From Rhizomys pruinosus (taxonomy: Eukaryota > Chordata > Mammalia > Rodentia > Spalacidae), in the NCBI GenBank assembly GCA_009823505.1, contig VZQC01003035.1:3237691-3301690 (forward strand): a stretch of DNA of 64,000 bases, given 5' to 3'. The notes under the pieces were generated by a model. That model was not told where the DNA came from and made no database searches. It saw only the letters and a list, made by a program, of their open reading frames with translations. A program made the translations under genes and the position numbers. This document shows positions 50,301 through 56,062 of this stretch, piece by piece. The stretch's first letter is position 1. Each line of letters opens with the position of its first letter.

Positions 50301-52094
50301 ATTTTGACACAGGGTGCCTTGTCATGTTCCCCTTTTTTGAAATTTGGTTTAAATGTCTAGCATCCCCCACACCCTAACCCCAGCCTTTCTCTGCGATCAA
50401 AAAGTCAATCAATTTTACCAGCACTCCAGTTTATCCCAATATTTGGTCATTTCCGGGTCATTAGCTCCTCAGTAGTGAGTTAACAAGGAGGCACTCATCA
50501 AGTTAAACTGCTGCAATAGCTCCACGAAAGCGAAAATGTTGAATGTTGTTATAAAGCATTTTGCCCCTTAAGTGACAAATCTCGTAATTTTGTTCCACTT
50601 TAGGCCTTAAATGATGAAGCTACTACTGTACATGACTGTGCTTCACAGAGACCTGGCACCCTCAGCTCTGCCAACTCTATTTCCTGATTGCTGAGATAAT
50701 GCTTCCTTGTATTTCCAATGCCTACAACAAGCAATCAAAGTTATCAGACAGGACTTGGTTTAAAACCAGACACAAAAGCTGGGCATGGTGGCATACACCT
50801 TTAATTCCAGCACACAGGAGGCAGAAGAAGGAGGGGTCTCTGTGAGTTCCAGGCCTTCGAGGGCCATATAGTGAGACCCTGTCTCAAAAGAACAACAAAT
50901 CAGAGCCAATGACACAATAGTGAGACTAAGAAATAAAAATAAACATGTGAGAATTTTCCTCCTCAGGTTCACTTTAACCCCATACCAGTGACATGTGGCC
51001 CTGTCGACCGAGGTGAGCAATCTCCCTTCCTTGCCTACTCTACTCCTTCCTAATTTCAAGGCCACTACTCAAAGCTGAGGTCCTTACAGAGCTGATTTTA
51101 TCTGTTCTTAGGTTTTCTTTCTTTGTAGTAATTCTTTCCTATTCCTGAAAAATTATATCTTTCCGTAAATACCCGATTTTCTTCCTGTAACCCACTGCCC
51201 TGAGAAAGGGTATACAGTTCAAATCTCTCCAGCTTCCAAGATTGTGAGAGGAGGCTTCAATTACCACTTTATTGCCTCTTTATACCCCTCAGTCCATCCA
51301 ACTTGTCCTTCCCTCAATTCCATCTCTGTATGTAACCCACATTTCACCCTATGAATGATCTTCATATCTCCTAACCTGCCATTTGTCTTAGAAGCTACCC
51401 AGACCCTATATTCTCTAGCGTGTCTTGGCCTCGAGTCTCATTCTGTACGTACATGAAATGAAGTCTGAAAGAACATTACAAGGAGGCAGTGAAAGGCATA
51501 CTGTTTAGAGAAACATTGAATGCGCTAAAGTTTTTTTAAAAAGTGGAAACCCACATTTAAAATGAAAGCAAACTCATAAGCTAGTCTTACCTGTTTCACT
51601 ATTTTCCGGCAGAGAGTCATATTCTGAGTGATGCAGAGCCAGGGTGTTCATGTCTGTCTGCTCTGCCTCCTGGGAGTCTGGCAATGCTGCATTATCATGA
51701 CTTTTGTCACCATCGCCATTGGCATCCAATCCTGTCATTTCAATTGTATCCCAAAGGCAGTGTTAGGAGAATAACTTTCCCTTAAAATAAGGCTTATACT
51801 GACAGTTACTCAGTTTTTAAAAGTGGATTGTAAAAGGTCCCCAGCTCTAAGTGCTACCACAAACAAGTATACCAGTGCAGTAAAATGGTAAAGGGCAAAG
51901 GCTAGACAGCAAAGCTGTTCTGGTCGGGGCCAAGCTCACTACTCACCCTGCTGGCCACAGTCTGCTGGGTGGCCTGGCGCCTCCTCCCACGCAGCACTCA
52001 CACCAACAGCTGCACTACTCGCTTCCAAATGTAGCATGTGAGCTCCCCATACTTTTGCGTTAGGGTTTAGCTCTGAAACCTTAGTTGTTGGAAC
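10771..52094 (-). CDS. LARP4B: LARP4B, La-related protein 4B (15 coding exons, 5' coding exon outside window)
   Basis: LARP4B binds mRNA (A/U-rich sequence) and poly(A)-binding protein in the cytoplasm and promotes translation and mRNA stability. Fifteen exons add to 2073 nt (690 codons plus stop) with consistent phases. From memory, human LARP4B is 738 residues; 690 matches it minus the roughly 48 residues of the usual first coding exon. Counting from the first residue encoded here: PAM2w motif LNPNAKVW at 9-16; La motif about 105-185 ([26 protein letters not shown]); RRM about 187-265 ([32 protein letters not shown]); then a long low-complexity region ending [12 protein letters not shown]-type RNA contacts are not assigned. 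The alternative is the paralogue LARP4, but [20 protein letters not shown] and the C-terminus fit LARP4B. All introns look GT-AG except one GC-AG. The upstream start exon was not found between 52095 and 64000. Confidence 0.97.
11565..11670 (-). CDS. LARP4B: LARP4B penultimate coding exon
   Basis: 106 bp, acceptor tttttacag, donor ACA|GTAAGT. It encodes [19 protein letters not shown] and [16 protein letters not shown]. Confidence 0.95.
11766..11890 (-). CDS. LARP4B: LARP4B exon, variable Ser/Pro region
   Basis: 125 bp, acceptor attttcag, donor GTGAGT. It encodes [20 protein letters not shown] and [20 protein letters not shown]. The least conserved coding exon compared with human. A second GT 4 bp downstream (GAGTGA|GTGTC) would shift the frame, so 11766 is preferred. 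Confidence 0.9.
14093..14228. repeat. Duplicated 48-bp block, 88-bp spacing
   Basis: caagtgacc(a)gagagaaccac...ctcatgtta occurs at 14093-14140 and again at 14181-14228. The second copy abuts a B2 element. Confidence 0.85.
14229..14447 (-). mobile_element. B2 SINE, diverged
   Basis: gtgtacgagtgtagtgcctg ... gttcttaaccactgagccat + ctctccagcc. Lies about 60 bp past the donor of the LARP4B exon ending at 14510. Confidence 0.9.
14510..14674 (-). CDS. LARP4B: LARP4B Pro/Ser-rich exon
   Basis: 165 bp, acceptor tgttgcag, donor AGA|GTAAGT. It encodes [55 protein letters not shown]. The [13 protein letters not shown] core recurs in LARP4 and LARP4B. Confidence 0.96.
14850..15256. mobile_element. Old B2 (minus) followed by B1 (plus)
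   Basis: 14850-15052 reads as reversed B2 (gtatattgcctgcatgtgta ... ttctgcaagagcagcaatgc). 15149-15256 is a B1 with an internal deletion (gtggcgcatgcctttagtcc ... gggtgaccctgtctc). Confidence 0.8.
15478..15716 (+). mobile_element. B2 SINE
   Basis: ggctggagagatggcctaga ... acattcatacacataaaaaa with an A/C-rich tail (caaa)n. Direct repeats aacacagctttca and aacacagccttca flank it. Just before it (15290-15477) is an old SINE-like stretch. Confidence 0.94.
16059..16187 (-). repeat. Duplicated ID/B4-type remnant
   Basis: aacccaggccttgtgcacac + taggccaagtgctgg is repeated with few changes about 60 bp later. It resembles the tRNA-derived head of an ID or B4 SINE read in reverse. Confidence 0.7.
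16215..16548 (-). mobile_element. Old B2 followed by B3-type SINE
   Basis: 16215-16347: ctgttagccaccatatgggt ... gttcttaactgctaagacat, reversed B2. 16380-16548: gaaggtcacaggacaacttg ... accatgtgggaactgggggt ... tacctgctgaggtggcttgc, the reversed B3 pattern. Confidence 0.8.
16878..16996 (+). mobile_element. Old B1 SINE
   Basis: ataggcactcagaaggtaga ... ttcaaggtcatccttgccta ... catcctgtct; 5' end missing. Confidence 0.7.
17208..17402. repeat. Three tandem copies of a 65-bp unit
   Basis: Copies start at 17208, 17273 and 17338 (ctgctgaagtgagaaccagc ...). Nearly identical; the third has tttg for tccg. Intronic in LARP4B, with no other known function visible. Confidence 0.95.
18039..18209 (+). 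mobile_element. B1 SINE with (CA)n and (AATA)n tail
   Basis: agctgggcatggtggtgcac ... ggagaccctgtctcaaa, then (AC)17 at 18160-18193 and (AATA)4. Ends 19 bp before the donor side of the small LARP4B exon (18229). Confidence 0.88.
18229..18274 (-). CDS. LARP4B: LARP4B small basic exon
   Basis: 46 bp, acceptor actcctag, donor GCA|GTGAGT. It encodes [15 protein letters not shown], a basic patch. A (CA)n tract with a B1 fragment lies 36 bp past its donor. Confidence 0.93.
18395..18735 (+). mobile_element. B1 fragment with (GGGGT)n, then truncated B2
   Basis: 18395-18500 B1 (ggcatcatagcacatgcctg ... ggccagcctgggacaactga) with gtggggtggggtggggtgg inside. 18560-18735 B2 head (ggggctagagagatgactgg ... 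gcttctgagctttgtgggca) lacking its 3' end. Confidence 0.8.
20385..20889. mobile_element. B1 (plus) and B2 (minus) pair
   Basis: 20385-20549: near-consensus B1 with A tail, flanked by gctggtta repeats. 20667-20889: reversed B2, followed by (ATT)n(GTT)n to 20934. Both are close to the youngest consensus in this window. Confidence 0.94.
21601..22025 (-). mobile_element. Two reversed B1 SINEs
   Basis: 21601-21757 is near consensus, with target duplication ctttctccatctct on both sides. 21870-22025 is more diverged (tgagacaaggactccctgta ... tgcaccaccatgcccagcc). Confidence 0.93.
22850..23417. repeat. Old B4/B1-type remnants, poly-G and (ACTA)n
   Basis: 22850-22990 and 23125-23300 read as decayed composite SINEs (gggctagggagattgttcag; atcaccctgcctgactggga). 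A 15-G run interrupted once lies at 23178-23195, and (ACTA)n at 23373-23417. Confidence 0.7.
24735..24832 (-). mobile_element. ID/B4-type SINE remnant
   Basis: actagagatcgaacgtagga ... catgtgctctataacagagc + taaatcctcagc, the reversed tRNA-like head. Confidence 0.65.
25277..25528 (-). CDS. LARP4B: LARP4B C-terminal region exon
   Basis: 252 bp, acceptor atttgcag, donor GTAAGT. It encodes [19 protein letters not shown] through [37 protein letters not shown] to SSPGLGRG. Arg/Ser/Gly-rich with RG dipeptides, probably disordered. The second residue after SK is Cys where the human protein, as I recall it, has Ser. Confidence 0.96.
25857..25963 (-). CDS. LARP4B: LARP4B exon with GC splice donor
   Basis: 107 bp, acceptor aatccag. 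It encodes [19 protein letters not shown] and [16 protein letters not shown]. The exon ends AGAAGCAG followed by GCAAGT, so the donor is GC rather than GT, in the context (CAG|GCAAGT) typical of natural GC-AG introns. No GT near this point keeps the frame with the next exon (NPSK...). Confidence 0.93.
26288..26361. repeat. Short direct duplication with palindromic ACTAGT units
   Basis: attactagtactagt(actagt)taagtacaagtacctcca is present twice in a row. The ACTAGT/AGTACT units are self-complementary. Intronic. Confidence 0.9.
26656..26903 (+). mobile_element. B2 SINE, young
   Basis: gggctggagagatggcctag cggttaagagcgccgaccgc ... with intact tRNA-like A and B boxes (gggttcgatccc). Perfect target duplication aaaggtatgaggta at 26642-26655 and 26904-26917. 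Confidence 0.97.
27165..27416 (+). mobile_element. B2 SINE with extra internal copies of a short motif
   Basis: B2 starting at gagatagcctagcggttaag. Between the two halves, ctccaattccaggagaa is repeated and followed by a third variant (ccagaactgcagttccaggg). Flanked by aaaaaggcaggagaga. Confidence 0.93.
27428..27545 (+). mobile_element. B3/B4-type SINE
   Basis: gccagtgaggtagctcagct gggacgcgcacttgctgtgc ... aattcctgaaacccacataa, a tRNA-derived head with truncated 3' part. Confidence 0.7.
27811..27940 (-). mobile_element. (TC)26 and 5'-truncated reversed B1
   Basis: (TC)n at 27811-27862 runs straight into cctttttgagacagggtctc ... actatgtagaccaggctttc; the remainder of the B1 is absent. Confidence 0.9.
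28008..28890 (+). mobile_element. Three B2 SINEs in the same orientation
   Basis: 28008-28262 is near consensus (gcctagcggttaagagcacc). 28296-28500 is old (atctggagagatggctcaga). 28664-28890 is intermediate (gagatggcccagtggtttaa), with aataaatgaca on both sides. Confidence 0.93.
28905..29320 (+). mobile_element. L1 3' UTR fragment
   Basis: Matches the rodent L1 3' region as I know it: actgctagtgggaatgcaac, atggaaattagtcagcactt, gtttattgctgtaccattca, gctaggaaatggaaccagcc, acacaatggaattttgttaa, atattaagtgaaacaagcca, cttcatatgtggaactta. No coding part. Confidence 0.85.
29330..29575 (+). mobile_element. (GA)n, B1 SINE and (CA)n
   Basis: (GA)n at 29334-29362 with (GACA)n; B1 at 29408-29520 with a deleted middle (gctgggcgtggtggtgcatg ... 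tccaggacagctgagaccaa); then (CA)n and (GA)n/(GACA)n again. Confidence 0.85.
30170..30322 (-). mobile_element. B1 SINE
   Basis: ctttttgagacagggtctcc ... gtgctaggattaaaggcgtg caccaccacacccggc; complete. Confidence 0.94.
30560..31700 (-). mobile_element. Decayed L1 3' UTR, antisense, broken by microsatellites
   Basis: tgaagaatctctatagtaat and ttcacagtggtttaactaat; later ggatattaatcctttgttgg, catctgtccattcttgcatt, gtcttttgtcaagaatccgg, tttttgaaccagtaccatgc, actatggctctatagtataa: the reversed L1 3' UTR. (TG)n/(CG)n at 30889-30932 and (TTCC)12 at 31070-31117 interrupt it. Old copy, no reading frame left. Confidence 0.85.
31735..32399 (-). mobile_element. Three reversed B1 SINEs with (TTTA)n and (CA)n
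   Basis: 31735-31823 is a B1 with a deletion. (TTTA)n at 31864-31893. 31905-32053 is a complete young B1. (CA)n at 32198-32254, then an old B1 to 32399. Confidence 0.9.
32490..32875 (-). mobile_element. Two reversed B2 SINEs
   Basis: 32490-32721 is near consensus (ctgcatgtaggcttgtgcac ... agctaggccatctctccagc). 32728-32875 is older and lacks parts (tttgcctacttgtatgtaaa ... gttcttaaccattgagcctt). Confidence 0.9.
33150..33340 (-). mobile_element. Old B2 SINE
   Basis: tttttgcctgtgtgaatgta ... ttcatgccagtgctgggaac ... actaagctatctctccagcc. Confidence 0.85.
34123..34275. repeat. Tandem duplication, 77-bp period
   Basis: cagcactgtgtcctatagga + caggaaatgctgggg at 34123 and 34200, each followed by a G-run and atcatt(a/g)caaagtt. 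Confidence 0.93.
34474..34683 (-). CDS. LARP4B: LARP4B exon after the RRM
   Basis: 210 bp, acceptor aaacag, donor CTG|GTAAGG. It encodes [19 protein letters not shown], then a Tyr/Pro/Gln-rich stretch ([32 protein letters not shown]). Low complexity and probably disordered. Phase 0 at both ends. Confidence 0.96.
34771..34824 (-). CDS. LARP4B: LARP4B exon, RRM end
   Basis: 54 bp, acceptor cccatag, donor AAG|GTAAGC. It encodes [18 protein letters not shown], the last helix and strand of the RRM. Phase 0 at both ends. Confidence 0.96.
35833..35943 (-). CDS. LARP4B: LARP4B exon, RRM central part
   Basis: 111 bp, acceptor tctgtag, donor CAG|GTAAGT. It encodes [19 protein letters not shown] and [21 protein letters not shown] helix 1 and the middle strands. 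Starts and ends in phase 0. Confidence 0.97.
36190..36503 (+). mobile_element. B2 SINE followed by an ID element
   Basis: 36190-36386 old B2 (ggggctggagagatggctcc) with (CA)n tail to 36411. 36427-36503 is an ID element (gggttggagatggagctcag ctggtagagtgcttgcctag ... ctgggtttgatccccagcac), derived from the BC1/alanine-tRNA lineage. Confidence 0.88.
37078..37206 (+). mobile_element. Possible L1 3'-end fragment (copy 2)
   Basis: Shares gagaaagactgagaaag, gatgaaaagcatgttt, gctctgg(c/t)ggggtggggg and gggtctagatttg with 1768-1905 and ends in A-rich sequence. Confidence 0.5.
37870..38092 (-). mobile_element. B2 SINE
   Basis: tatatgtatgaatgtactgc ... taaccgctaggccatctctc cagccc; near consensus. Confidence 0.95.
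38252..38490 (+). mobile_element. B1-like SINE with a long G-rich insertion
   Basis: B1 head (actgtggtggtggcacacac ... cccagcactgcaggagg) and tail (gagttcaaggtcagcctt ... ataccttgtcttc) are separated by a G-rich run at 38300-38395 that includes 14 consecutive G. Runs of three or more G are close enough to form quadruplexes on the plus strand. Confidence 0.8.
38550..38777 (-). repeat. Tandem quadruplication (57 bp) of an exon tail and splice donor
   Basis: Copies start at 38550, 38607, 38664 and 38721. Each carries about 27 bp of exon end and about 30 bp of intron start, including GTAAGT. The outermost copy (38721) is the real exon boundary. 57 is divisible by 3 and no stop intervenes, so read-through adds [19 protein letters not shown] per unit. 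Donors in the extra copies have A at -1 (GAA or AAA|GTAAGT). Confidence 0.95.
38744..38847 (-). CDS. LARP4B: LARP4B exon linking La motif and RRM
   Basis: 104 bp, acceptor ttcatag, donor GAG|GTAAGT. It encodes [19 protein letters not shown] and [15 protein letters not shown]: the La-RRM linker and RRM strand 1. The exon tail and donor are repeated in tandem three more times into the intron (38550-38743), so three further in-frame donors follow at 38687, 38630 and 38573. The 38744 donor is the only one with G at -1 and reproduces the human junction, so it is taken as the normal end. Confidence 0.96.
39107..39380. repeat. Long inverted duplication (two ~97-bp arms, 78-bp loop)
   Basis: Left arm 39107-39205 (cagtccatagcacactgatt ... 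ctggcttgcct) and right arm 39284-39380 are reverse complements apart from small differences in the T-run. The arms join part of an old B1 with unique flanking sequence, so this is a genomic inverted duplication rather than two SINEs in opposite orientation. Confidence 0.93.
39425..39647 (+). mobile_element. Young B1 SINE with 79-A tail
   Basis: Full-length B1 (gccaggcgtggtggcacacg ... ccctgtctc) ending in 79 uninterrupted A (39569-39647). Perfect target-site duplication gaagtatcataatgtg on both sides (starting 39409 and at the tail end). The pure long tail marks a recent insertion or tail growth. Confidence 0.96.
39778..39992 (+). mobile_element. B2 SINE
   Basis: gggagctagagagaaggctc aatggttaagagcactagcg ... 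cacttacactcatacacata aaa; moderately diverged. Confidence 0.92.
40569..41000 (+). mobile_element. B1 SINE, then B3/B4-type remnant
   Basis: 40569-40735 is a near-consensus B1 (cgccgggcgtggtggcgcac). 40867-41000 has gtcagcacgatggctcagca ggtaaaagacctggctcag, a decayed tRNA-derived head. Confidence 0.88.
41078..41400. repeat. Polypurine tract with (GGAA)n, (GA)n and (GAAA)n
   Basis: More than 300 bp almost purely A/G on the plus strand: irregular at first, then (GGAA)n from 41219, (GA)n about 41300-41321 and (GAAA)n to 41400. In LARP4B pre-mRNA it is a long polypyrimidine tract, 2.2 kb upstream of the acceptor at 38847. Confidence 0.95.
41944..42083 (-). mobile_element. B1 SINE
   Basis: ttttttgagacagggtctct ... 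gggattaaaggcgtgcacta ccagacctgg, with a short deletion in the first third. Confidence 0.92.
42190..42806. mobile_element. Young B2 (plus) and B1 (minus)
   Basis: 42190-42440 B2 with perfect duplication agagctacatttcc (42176-42189 and 42441-42454). 42654-42806 reversed B1 with duplication aacagctatcttt. The B1 is 120 bp from the 41-bp minisatellite. Confidence 0.96.
42928..43378. repeat. Minisatellite, 11 copies of 41 bp
   Basis: Unit ggctcccaactacagacaag + aaccgctggacggctgcagat. The first nine copies are identical and the last two carry several C-to-T or G-to-A changes. It sits about 60 bp beyond the donor of the La-motif exon (43441). Because 41 is not a multiple of 3, all three plus-strand frames cycle through the repeat and stay open, which creates apparent long reading frames. 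Confidence 0.97.
43441..43577 (-). CDS. LARP4B: LARP4B exon, La motif core
   Basis: 137 bp, acceptor ttcaacag, donor GTAAGT. It encodes [19 protein letters not shown] and then [20 protein letters not shown], the core of the La (winged-helix) module with the conserved QMDSDQ sequence. The donor is only about 60 bp from an 11-copy 41-bp minisatellite. Confidence 0.97.
44882..44960 (-). CDS. LARP4B: LARP4B exon, start of La motif
   Basis: 79 bp, acceptor atgtag, donor GTAAGG. It encodes [20 protein letters not shown] followed by FCLSR, the first helix of the La motif. The intron before it holds the 22-copy minisatellite. Confidence 0.96.
45058..46039. mobile_element. Three B1 SINEs
   Basis: 45058-45172 plus, truncated and diverged. 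45566-45705 minus, young, lacking the T-run. 45908-46039 plus, 5'-truncated, with duplication aaaagattcagatga on both sides. Confidence 0.9.
47104..47300 (+). mobile_element. B4-type composite SINE
   Basis: caggggctgggaaaacagct ... ggacctgaggtcaatttcca gcacccatgtaaaaagctga ... ggaggatccctggagctttc gagccagccagctcagccta ... gagaaagcctgtctt: a tRNA-like head joined to a B1-like body. Confidence 0.8.
47555..47998 (+). mobile_element. B1 and B2 SINEs
   Basis: 47555-47712 B1 (cactgggcgtggtggcacat ...). 47793-47998 B2 lacking part of the tRNA-like head (agctggagagatggttcagt agttaagaggacatgggttg). Confidence 0.92.
48661..49540. repeat. Minisatellite, 22 copies of 40 bp
   Basis: Unit ctgtcaacaagacctgcacc + tatcccttccatctgtttag. 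The 22 copies are almost identical; variation is confined mainly to the outermost copies (position 1-2 C/T, one c-to-t, one t-to-c). It lies in the LARP4B intron between the exons at 51591 and 44960. Uniformity in the centre with variants at the edges fits recent expansion by unequal exchange. Confidence 0.97.
49690..50098 (+). mobile_element. B1 and B2 SINEs
   Basis: 49690-49856 is a 5'-truncated B1 inserted with duplication caaagacctgac. 49880-50098 is an old B2 (ggggctggagagagggctcg). Confidence 0.93.
50778..50892 (+). mobile_element. Old B1 SINE
   Basis: agctgggcatggtggcatac ... ccatatagtgagaccctgtc tc; internal deletion. Confidence 0.85.
51591..51731 (-). CDS. LARP4B: LARP4B acidic N-terminal exon
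   Basis: 141 bp, acceptor atgacag, donor GTAAGA. It encodes an acidic, disordered stretch ([16 protein letters not shown] ... [17 protein letters not shown]) that precedes the La motif and matches human LARP4B closely in its second half. Confidence 0.95.
51947..52094 (-). CDS. LARP4B: LARP4B exon with PAM2w motif
   Basis: 148 bp, acceptor tttctag, donor GTGAGT. It opens in phase 0 with [25 protein letters not shown] is the variant PAM2 (PAM2w, tryptophan in place of the usual phenylalanine) by which LARP4-family proteins contact the MLLE domain of PABPC1. The phase-0 start matters because it can accept either the usual upstream exon or the large exon ending at 58061. Confidence 0.96.
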
Positions 52095-52210
52095 CTAGAA
52101 AAAATTAATATATACATACATTGGTATTCAAAGTTCAACCAAGTGCTATTTTTATTTATTAACTCACAGTAAAAACAGACATGTTAAGAAATTTAGGCTT
52201 AAAAGGCTAA

Positions 52211-52365
52211 GCCAGCTGGGCGTGGTGGCATGCGCGCCTTTAATCCTAGCACTCGGGAGGCAGAGGCAGGGGGATCTTTGTGAGTTCAAGGCCAGCCTGG
52301 TCTACAGAGTGAATTCCAGGACAGCTGGGGCTACAGGGAGACCCTGTCTCAAAAAGACAAAAAAA
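52211..52365 (+). mobile_element. B1 SINE
   Basis: agctgggcgtggtggcatgc ... accctgtctcaaaaagac, complete, between aaaaggctaa copies. Lies about 120 bp upstream (in gene sense) of the PAM2w exon. Confidence 0.95.
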
Positions 52366-53217
52366 AAAAGGCTAACCCTATTTACCCACACCTTTTAGAG
52401 GAAACCAGGCTCAAAAAAGAAACAAAGCCAACGTACAACTCATCTAATTCACATTTTCTTCTAAGCCCAAGGCTCTCTACATACTGCAGATGACAGCTCA
52501 CTTCTTGATGAGGCTAAGAGTTCAATCTGACAACTGTAACTAGTGATATCCTAACGAAAATTCCAATTTATAGACTTACAAATGTAATACAACATAGATG
52601 GATACAATTTAAAGATAAAGTTCCAAGCACATAAGCAAAAAGATGTAGAAAGTTCCTCCTTAGAACAAAGGCTCCTGCAGGGCACCACAAGACAAGCATC
52701 TTACACTGCGGGTAGAACTACTTGCTCCCATTCTGGAAGGAGCTCCCTCTTCAGAACAGCTTTCCAGGCCCAGCACAGCAGACTGCGGGTGCTGCTGATG
52801 CTGCCCGTCTAGGGTTCTCACATGTGCTGATGCCACTGAGGCCTCAGTCCAGCTTCCCACGCGCAGCTGTGCAACACGGGGAGTTTCTTCAACTCTATAA
52901 ACCTCACCTGGAAATGAGATTTGCCATTCTCGCCTTATAAAGTGATATGGTTGCTGAAAGGGGGCACTGAAAGCACTCAGTATGCCCAAAAGAACAGGAT
53001 TCTCTTCTAAGTATAAGCAAAAACACTGATTCTTCACTTTCCATTCTTAAATGACATCTAAATATCCAGTTCAACTTCTGCTTCTGCCAAGGCTGGTCTG
53101 TCTCTCTATAAAGCACATTCTCCATGCTCACCTGCATGCCTGCACCAAGCCCAGTGCTAAGCAACCAAAACACAATGGTGAATAGCGACCCATCGAGCTA
53201 AGAGGGACTGCAGATAC

Positions 53218-53221
<4 letters not shown>

Positions 53222-53297
<76 letters not shown>

Positions 53298-53657
53298 CTT
53301 TGTCAGCATCTCTCTCAGACTTTTCGGTTCTGATTTTTTTTTTTTTCTGTATGTGTATCAATGTACTGTCTGCATGCAGGTCTGTGCACCCGTGTCGTGC
53401 AATGCCGTGGAGGTCAGAAGAGGGTCTCGGATTCCCCTGGCGCTGGAGTTCTCCTGGAATTGGAGTCTCAGACGGTTCTCGGCTGCCATGTGGGTGCTGG
53501 GGATCGAACCTGGGTCCTCTGTAAGAGCGGTCGGCGCTCTTAACCGCTTGGAGTCTCAGACGGTTCTTGGCCGCCATGTGGGTGCTGGGGATCGAACCCG
53601 GGTCCTCTGTAAGAGCGGTCGGCGCTCTTAACCGCTAGGCCATCTCTCCAGCCCCCC
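53222..53657 (-). mobile_element. (TC)n(AC)n and a B2 SINE with an internal tandem duplication
   Basis: (TC)n at 53222-53254 and (AC)n to 53294. The B2 at 53337-53657 is reversed; its tRNA-like part plus adjacent body (gagtctcagacggttct ... gctcttaaccgct) is present twice, about 86 bp apart. Confidence 0.93.
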
Positions 53658-54470
53658 GGTTCTGATTTTTAACTACTTCTCTTGTCCCCATTCCTACTCC
53701 ACTACTTGTGTAAATCACCTTTCTGATTAGGCCCAGTTCTTCTCAGTTCTCAACAGCACACAATTCAGTTTCAGTTTTATTCCGTCCATAAACAGACTCT
53801 CTTTGTCTTACCCACATATTACAATACATTCTTTAAATTTCTAACACCAACTAACATTAATCTTTCCCATTTTTAGTACCTTTTGCAATTAAGTAGCATC
53901 AACAATATATGTTTTGTACTTTAAGACAAATTACATGGCTTCTTGACTATGAACTATCAACAAGCAGCATTTCCAGTTTGAAAGTAGGACACTTTGGTCT
54001 CCCACAGTGTCTACAGCTGGTGTGTGTCTGTAGTCGGTTTACTCTTGGATGGCATCCACCAGACACATTTTGCTTACCACTGTGTTGCTAATACCAGCAG
54101 CATTCAGAGCTTAGTAAAAATGTGCTTGGGAAAAATGGAGTATTTAAAAGTAGTAATGCAAATATTTACATTTTTCAGTAACTGACAACTTGTACAAAGT
54201 TTAACAATGACTGGAACCCTTTCACTAAAAAAGCATTACATCTTAAGACTACTGCACAATTCTAAGCATTTAACGGTATTCTGTGAGTATTGTGATATAA
54301 AAGATGAAGTATGAAGTATGGAGACCTCTAAGCTCAAGAGCTCACTGGGCTATACATAGCAGCCATCAGAAAAAACTTAACAGGCCTCCATTTTACAAGA
54401 AAAGAAGGGTGAAAGAAGGTTAATAGTTCCATGATAATGTCTGTAATTAGAAAGCTGTGTTTTCTTCTAG
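53658..54470. other. Intron, nothing recognised
   Basis: AT-rich unique sequence between SINE clusters. No splice-bounded frame or repeat that I can assign. Confidence 0.5.
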
Positions 54471-55473
54471 GTCCCAGCACCCACATGGTGGCTAACAACT
54501 GTCCATAACTCTAGTTCCAGAGTAACCAACACCCTCTTCTGTCCCTTGAGGGCAGTGCACAACACAGTGCACTTACCTACATGAAGGCAATACACTCAAA
54601 CACATAAAATAAAAATATTTTTAAAAAGAATTTATTCACATTGAACATGGCACAAACCTTTAATTGCAGCATTTGGGAGGCAGAAGCAGGCAAGAACGCT
54701 ATGAAATCTGAGGCCAGCCTAGTCTACATGGTGAGTACAGGCCAGCCAGAGGTGCATACTCCAAAAACAAAACTAGTAAGAATTAATTCACTTCTTCAAA
54801 TTTACATGAAAAATATTTTTTATTAAACAAGGACCACCTATTACTATTTCTTTAAAATATGGTTTTCCTTTGCAATTATATGGAACTTGTAAAGATTATC
54901 AAGAACTCTAGTTGCATAGGCTTGAAAATTTATGGGTTGGCAATGGCTATTAAAACAGAAGCAAAAGCCGGGCGCGGTGGCCACGCCTTTAATCCTAGCA
55001 CTTGGGAGGCAGAGGCAGGTGGATCTCTGTGAGTTCAAGGCCAGCCTGGTCTATAGAGTGAGTTCCAGGACACCTGGGGCTACAGGGAGACCCTGTCTCG
55101 AAAAGACCAAAAAAAAATAAAAAATAAAAATAAATAAACCAGAAGCAAGCTGACCTTTGCTCCACATTCTGAAGGGATCTTACATAAAGTGTGAATGTCC
55201 CTTCTCTTCGAAGGATCAGACGTCCTATTCCCAGGCCGCTCCGCAAAGCGCTATTTAAAAAAAAAGTACTAATACATAAACCTGTATTTTACAGACACAA
55301 GATAAGAGTGGTCCCTCTAAACCGGGCGTGGTGGCGCACGCCTTTAATCCTAGCACTTGGGAGGGAGAGGCAGGCGGATCTTTGTGAGTTCAAAGCTAGC
55401 CTGGTCTACAGAGTGAGTTCCAGGACAGCTGGGGCTATAGGGAGACCCTGTCTCGAAAACGCCAAAAAAAAAG
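54471..55473 (+). mobile_element. B2 fragment and three B1 SINEs, same orientation
   Basis: 54471-54622 B2 lacking its tRNA head. 54636-54775 old B1. 54966-55137 young B1 (gccgggcgcggtggccacgc). 55319-55473 young B1 with duplication agagtggtccctct. Confidence 0.93.
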
Positions 55474-55684
55474 AGTGGTCCCTCTTACAGGTTACTGAGT
55501 AGGAACTAGAACAGTGTCAGAGGGAAAGTCAATGGCAAATACAAAATGGAGATACTGGAACAAAGGGGTAGAGAAACAATTTAGGTAAGCCTTTACGACC
55601 TGGAGCTGCACTAAAACAGCCTTGTAATTTAGCAATTCACTGACTCCTGAGCCAGGCCAGGTGCTACCTCTGGCTCTTTATCTG

Positions 55685-56062
55685 TTTCTGCTTTTCTTTG
55701 ACAGGGTCCCCCTAGTCCTAGCCCATCTAAAACTCACTAGGTAGACCAGGCTGACCCCTATCTCAGAGATCCACCTGCCTCTGCCTCCCAGAGGCTGGGA
55801 TTAAAGGCATGTGCCTGGCATGGCTCTTTATCTGTAAAACAGACAAACAAGCTGTTATATAAGATTAATATAAAAGTATCTTTAAAAGCATCTTGAAGCT
55901 GGACATGGTGGTGCACGCCTTTAATCCTAGCACTTGGGAGGCAGAGGCAGGCGTATCTTTGTGAGTTCAAGGCCAGCCTGGTCTACAGAGTGAGTTTCAG
56001 GACAGCTGGAGCTACAGGGAGACCCTGTCTCGAAAAGACAAAAAGAATAAAACTAAAAAAAT
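55685..56062. mobile_element. Old B1 (minus) and young B1 (plus)
   Basis: 55685-55822 diverged (tttgacagggtccccctagt ... gattaaaggcatgtgcctgg). 55894-56053 near consensus with duplication aaaagcatcttgaa. Confidence 0.92.

Noticed and set aside
52660..53037. 125-codon minus-strand frame between the giant exon and the PAM2w exon
   Set aside because: Considered as an extra exon, but no clear acceptor/donor pair in matching phase and no similarity I recognise.
55191..55502. Recurring plus-strand frames with [20 protein letters not shown]
   Set aside because: Translations of B1 SINEs, not genes.
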